Of a DNA stretch of 64,000 nt, positions 63,736-64,000 are shown piece after piece (positions within the stretch are counted from its first letter, which is position 1; each line of letters opens with the position of its first letter). Location of the stretch: the NCBI RefSeq assembly GCF_010500865.1, contig NZ_JAAAWN010000008.1:97526-161525 (forward strand), given 5' to 3'. The position numbers were made by a program, and so were the translations under genes. The notes beneath the pieces were generated by a model that did not search any database, was not told where the DNA came from, and saw only the letters and a program-made list of their open reading frames with translations. This DNA is from Alteromonas profundi (GTDB taxonomy: Bacteria > Pseudomonadota > Gammaproteobacteria > Enterobacterales > Alteromonadaceae).

Positions 63736-63773
63736 GGAAGATTATTAAGACGGAAGATTATTAAGACAGGCAT
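63736..63773. repeat. Tandem 16-bp repeat downstream of sstT
   Basis: GGAAGATTATTAAGAC is present twice in a row (63736-63751 and 63752-63767), running into AAGACAGGCAT as found upstream of sstT. Confidence 0.75.
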
Positions 63774-63867
63774 CAAACACGGCAGCAAAACTGTACTTCA
63801 GTACACTTTCTTTAACCTTGTTAGCTATTCACACTGTTAAAGGAGTAAATTAACGTTTGAACGCCCC

Positions 63868-64000
63868 ATGCCGAAAGCCAGAAAGTCGCAAATTAGTTTA
63901 TTGGATACACCGTATTATCACTGCGTTTCGCGCTGTGTACGCCGCGCGTTTTTATGTGGTGAGGAAAACGGTAAAAGCTTTGAGCATCGTCGCCAATGGG
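63868..64000 (+). mobile_element. 5' end of a Y1/REP-associated (RAYT-like) transposase gene
   Basis: ATG 63868 opens a frame running off the right edge (44 codons). It reads [20 protein letters not shown], then [20 protein letters not shown]. The [13 protein letters not shown] start is what I associate with IS200-like Y1 transposases of the RAYT group in Alteromonas and relatives. The HUH motif and catalytic Tyr lie beyond the window, so intactness cannot be judged. Confidence 0.7.

Overview
The window looks like a piece of the core chromosome of a marine gammaproteobacterium of the order Alteromonadales, most likely Alteromonas or a close relative. This rests on moderate GC, gammaproteobacterial operon orders (ffh/ypjD/corB, rpsP-rimM-trmD-rplS, aroF-tyrA/pheA, glrK-qseG-glrR, aspS-nudB-ruvCAB, ybgC-tolQRAB-pal-cpoB) and TyrR- and MetJ-type operators. 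There is no prophage, integron or CRISPR array. The only mobile-element trace is the start of a Y1/RAYT-like transposase at the right edge.

Layout. 1-5.2 kb: 5' end of an M16 peptidase gene, sixA, a small unknown gene, corB-like and ypjD-like genes running left, and ffh running right. Two adjacent perfect hairpins lie in the ypjD-ffh gap. 5.6-10.7 kb: a stress-type group (membrane protein, 55-aa hydrophilic protein, large-subunit catalase KatE, short-chain dehydrogenase, PA2169-type four-helix protein). 11-14.4 kb: an unknown exported protein with an apparent internal duplication, convergent with a lyase-like lipoprotein. 14.8-20.3 kb: a tightly overlapped three-gene SMC-like complex (ATPase, small subunit, kleisin-like subunit). 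This is the least understood system here: it resembles MukBEF/MksBEF/Wadjet in plan, but the gene order is reversed and no nuclease gene is attached. 20.6-30 kb: a TerB-like protein, a lipoprotein hydrolase, an RND pump with its adaptor, an ABC exporter, and metY under a MetJ-like operator.

30-36 kb: a DsbA-family protein, a small lipoprotein, the S16/RimM/TrmD/L19 operon behind a structured leader, a 54-aa PEP-CTERM-like protein next to a sterol-desaturase-family hydroxylase, a TRIC/YicG-like protein and an enoyl-CoA hydratase. 36.4-40.2 kb: aromatic amino acid genes aroF-tyrA (TyrR box) facing pheA, which is preceded by an unannotated Phe-rich leader peptide and attenuator. 40.3-45 kb: a double-receiver protein, a YciH/SUI1 protein, a second TerB protein, a GGDEF/EAL protein and an EF-hand protein. 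45-48.4 kb: the GlrK-QseG-GlrR envelope-stress module, whose kinase seems to use a non-ATG/GTG/TTG start. 48.4-59.4 kb: DUF72 protein, aspS-nudB-ruvCAB and the tol-pal operon. 59.4-64 kb: three identical tRNA-Lys genes, nadA, tRNA-Ser, a membrane-anchored glutaredoxin, sstT between short repeats, and the partial transposase.

Most genes are ordinary housekeeping. The parts worth following up are the SMC-like trio, the duplicated-domain exported protein, the PEP-CTERM-like microprotein, the paired hairpins before ffh, the glrK start and the pheA attenuator. All functional calls come from reading motifs and gene order without database searches.
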